21,166 nt of DNA, taken from Temnopleurus reevesii (Eukaryota; Echinodermata; Echinoidea; Temnopleuroida; Temnopleuridae). The stretch is taken from assembly GCA_036244855.1 (NCBI GenBank), contig BQKZ01000901.1, positions 99,029-120,194 on the forward strand, written 5' to 3'. Both the position numbers and the translations under genes were made by a program. The notes below the pieces were generated by a model that saw only the letters and a list, made by a program, of their open reading frames with translations, ran no database searches and had not been told where the DNA came from. Positions within the stretch are counted from its first letter, which is position 1; each line of letters opens with the position of its first letter. Shown one piece after another: positions 19,446 through 21,166 of the stretch.

Positions 19446-19480
19446 TTGTGACAGTGCGAGCGGTGGTGCGTTCGCGTCAA

Positions 19481-20528
19481 AACTTTCAGCGACTCAGATC
19501 TTTTCTCTTGCCTAGTCTTTAATCAGACGCTAATCTTCTGTACATCACTGTATAAATGACTTTTCTTTGAGACATCAATGCCAGTATCAATGCCAGTTAA
19601 TTTCGTTTTTTAATCAATACAATTCTGTATTCTGTAAAACAGGAGTTAGGCTAGCCTGCAAATCGGAAACAATTTTTACGAGAATTTGACAGCAATAATA
19701 ATTAAGGATTATTCTACAACGAATCGAAACAAATGTTGAGTCTGTAGAGAAACCTAGACAAAATTACTATCAACTACCCTCGACGAAGAATTGGCATTCT
19801 CTAGATTCTAGTAAATACAAATTGAACCAATCAAAAAGGGACTCAATTGAACATCGCTTCTTCACCGGGGTTTTCTCCCCGGAGAACGTCTGCCCGCTAG
19901 CTCGGGGCAAATTCAAACTGGGCAATTCAGGATATGAACTTGATGCTCACGTCATCACCTTCATCCCCCACTCGCCTTCCGAAATCACGAGCAATTATAG
20001 TCAGAAGTACTCAACAGTGATCGCTGTTTTCCGCAGACAACCAGAGAAGAAAAATGTCATGATCAGAGCGCAGATTGAAGTCTTTCCTTCCCCCTTCTTA
20101 AAAGAAGATCGCTTCGATTCAGTAAGAAGTACTCAGATTCCTTCGATTTTAGAACAAACGCCTCCCAAAGGTATTGCACTAGATATTCCTCAGTCCCACG
20201 CACAACGCTGGCATTATCGACCTTAATTGTTTTCCTTCCCGCGACCAAAAAAAAAGAGAGATAGACCCTCAAGAAACTTCGAAAATATTTCCGATATTAA
20301 AAGGTGCAAGATTCTTCGAGGGGTGGGTGTGTTTTGCATACCCGCGGGTGAAAATTAATGGTGTGAAAAACATTAGCAACTTTTTAATTGTTTTCCTCTT
20401 CCCGTGTTAGAAAAGTATGGGGCGCGAAATGAGAACGATCGAGTTTGTTGGGTATCGCTTTCAGCTTGTCGTTTGCGTATAGCAGCTGCGTTCTCATGAC
20501 GCAATCTCAGAATTTGTCGCCTAATTTT
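19481..20528. other. 5' flanking DNA without a recognised gene
   Basis: No supported gene. A 134-codon frame at 19822-20226 lacks an ATG start (opens at TTG) and has no recognisable domain. It overlaps a local GC-richer patch with the hairpin at 19865. The stretch may hold distal regulatory DNA of the eh1 gene. Confidence 0.5.
19865..19886 (+). repeat. Small GC hairpin with two competing folds
   Basis: CCGGGG (19865-19870) pairs with CCCCGG (19877-19882) across a six-base loop. Alternatively TTCTCC (19873-19878) pairs with GGAGAA (19881-19886). The two folds are mutually exclusive. No role is evident. Confidence 0.5.
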
Positions 20529-20529
20529 N
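20529..20529. other. Single ambiguous base, likely assembly gap
   Basis: The only N in the window lies exactly at the left edge of the duplicated block. This strongly suggests a contig junction represented by one nominal base. Confidence 0.8.
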
Positions 20530-21166
20530 AAAATAGTGAGAACTGGTTTTCTAACTTACAAATCTATAGAGTAGACAAAAATCTACTGCAGACTGCAAAT
20601 TATTCTGGATGAACCGATTAGAGAAAAAAAAGGCATGTGCAGTCATTTAAATGATATAGACAATATTTGCCTGCAGTATAAGATCTATTTGGGGAGATTA
20701 AATATACCGGAAATTGTACGAACAAAGGATATTTTTTTTTCAAAAAACGGAAAATGATTCACTGCTTTGTGTTATACTTCATGTGCTATTTCCTGTAAAT
20801 CAAACTGATCTGTCGAGGGCTTATCTTCGCAAGCCATGCAGGGCATCAATATGGGTCAGCGATTTTGAGACACAAGATTATATTTAATCTACAAAATATT
20901 TTCCAATCAATTGAAGTTGGCTGCTTCGGGGCTTTTTAATAGCTAGGCTCTGGGTAAATAGAATAAATTACGACTGTTCGTCTCAATCAGCTGTCATCAT
21001 CATCATTATTATCATCGTCATTATCATCATCAATCATCATCAATATATATAATCATCAATAATCATCTTCGTCGTCATCATCATCATCATCATCACTATC
21101 ATCATCATCATCATCATCATCATAATCATCATCGTCGTCATCATCATCATCATCATCACTATCATC
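20530..21166 (+). repeat. Duplicated block, copy 2 (reaches window end)
   Basis: The block is a direct copy of 7920 onward at offset 12610 (12600 after loss of one CAATCATCAT unit). Six transitions and no indel occur over about 510 bases, and the CAT microsatellite then differs in unit order and length. About 1.2 percent divergence with an adjoining N suggests the other haplotype of the 7.9-kb region placed here by the assembler. A true recent segmental duplication cannot be excluded. Confidence 0.95.

Larger units (their letters stand above)
18873..19480 (-). promoter_or_regulatory. 5' flank and putative promoter of the eh1 gene
   Basis: About 600 bases upstream of the start codon, moderately GC-rich and CpG-containing, hold several known factor motifs (listed separately) between 19262 and 19454. 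An AT-rich TTTTTATATC on the minus strand at 19142-19133 could serve as a TATA-like element. The transcription start is not determinable from the sequence. Assignment as the promoter is by position and motif density. Confidence 0.5.

Noticed and set aside
19822..20226. 134-codon plus-strand frame upstream of the eh1 gene
   Set aside because: No ATG until late in the frame, no domain, and no splice signals I trust. Kept only as flanking DNA.
1..21166. CRISPR array, bacterial operon or phage system
   Set aside because: Repeats here lack the regular unit and unique-spacer pattern, and composition, SINEs and splice signals are eukaryotic.

Overview
The window reads as nuclear DNA of a eukaryote, most likely a marine deuterostome invertebrate. 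An echinoderm such as a sea urchin is my best guess. The evidence is AT-rich non-coding sequence with almost no long open frames, many trinucleotide microsatellites, tRNA-derived SINEs that share an internal tail motif, short inverted-repeat elements, a split gene with a clean splice donor, and a proline/serine/threonine-rich transcription-factor-like exon. I see no bacterial operons, phage genes, CRISPR arrays or rRNA. The taxonomic call rests on pattern recognition and was not searched.

Layout. Positions 1-230 are C/G-rich with a repeated 19-mer. From 230 to about 13,000 the sequence is repeat-dominated: three-copy minisatellites (1819-2150 and 7385-7745), three tRNA-type SINE pieces (3108-3390, 8782-8905, 9996-10240), candidate inverted-repeat elements (4327-4466, 6012-6282), a GC-rich island of unknown nature (5385-5625), and microsatellites, the largest a CAT array at 8384-8776. 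A small 69-codon frame at 13054-13263 follows an acceptor-like pyrimidine tract and is the only plausible plus-strand coding segment. A further candidate foldback element lies at 15950-16157.

The one well-supported gene is on the minus strand. A 170-codon first coding exon (18817 down to 18307) carries an eh1-type Groucho-binding heptad, FSIENIL, and ends at the donor AAAG|GTGAGC. I see no DNA-binding domain in the window, so the next exon probably lies beyond position 1 or was too short for me to spot; most of the window may be its first intron. Two short upstream ORFs precede the start codon. The 5' flank (about 18,880-19,480) has a cluster of motifs: an exact PBX/MEIS decamer, a CCAAT box, a GC box, an Ets-type site, a TGATTAATCA palindrome and a spaced inverted repeat.

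The right end is suspect. A single N at 20529 is followed immediately by 637 bases that repeat 7920 onward at a constant offset of 12610, with six transitions in about 510 bases before the microsatellite. This looks like an alternative-haplotype contig joined across a nominal gap, although a real recent duplication is possible. I did not find a new biological system here. The best leads are the eh1 gene with its promoter cluster, the 69-codon frame, the 16-kb foldback and the assembly junction.
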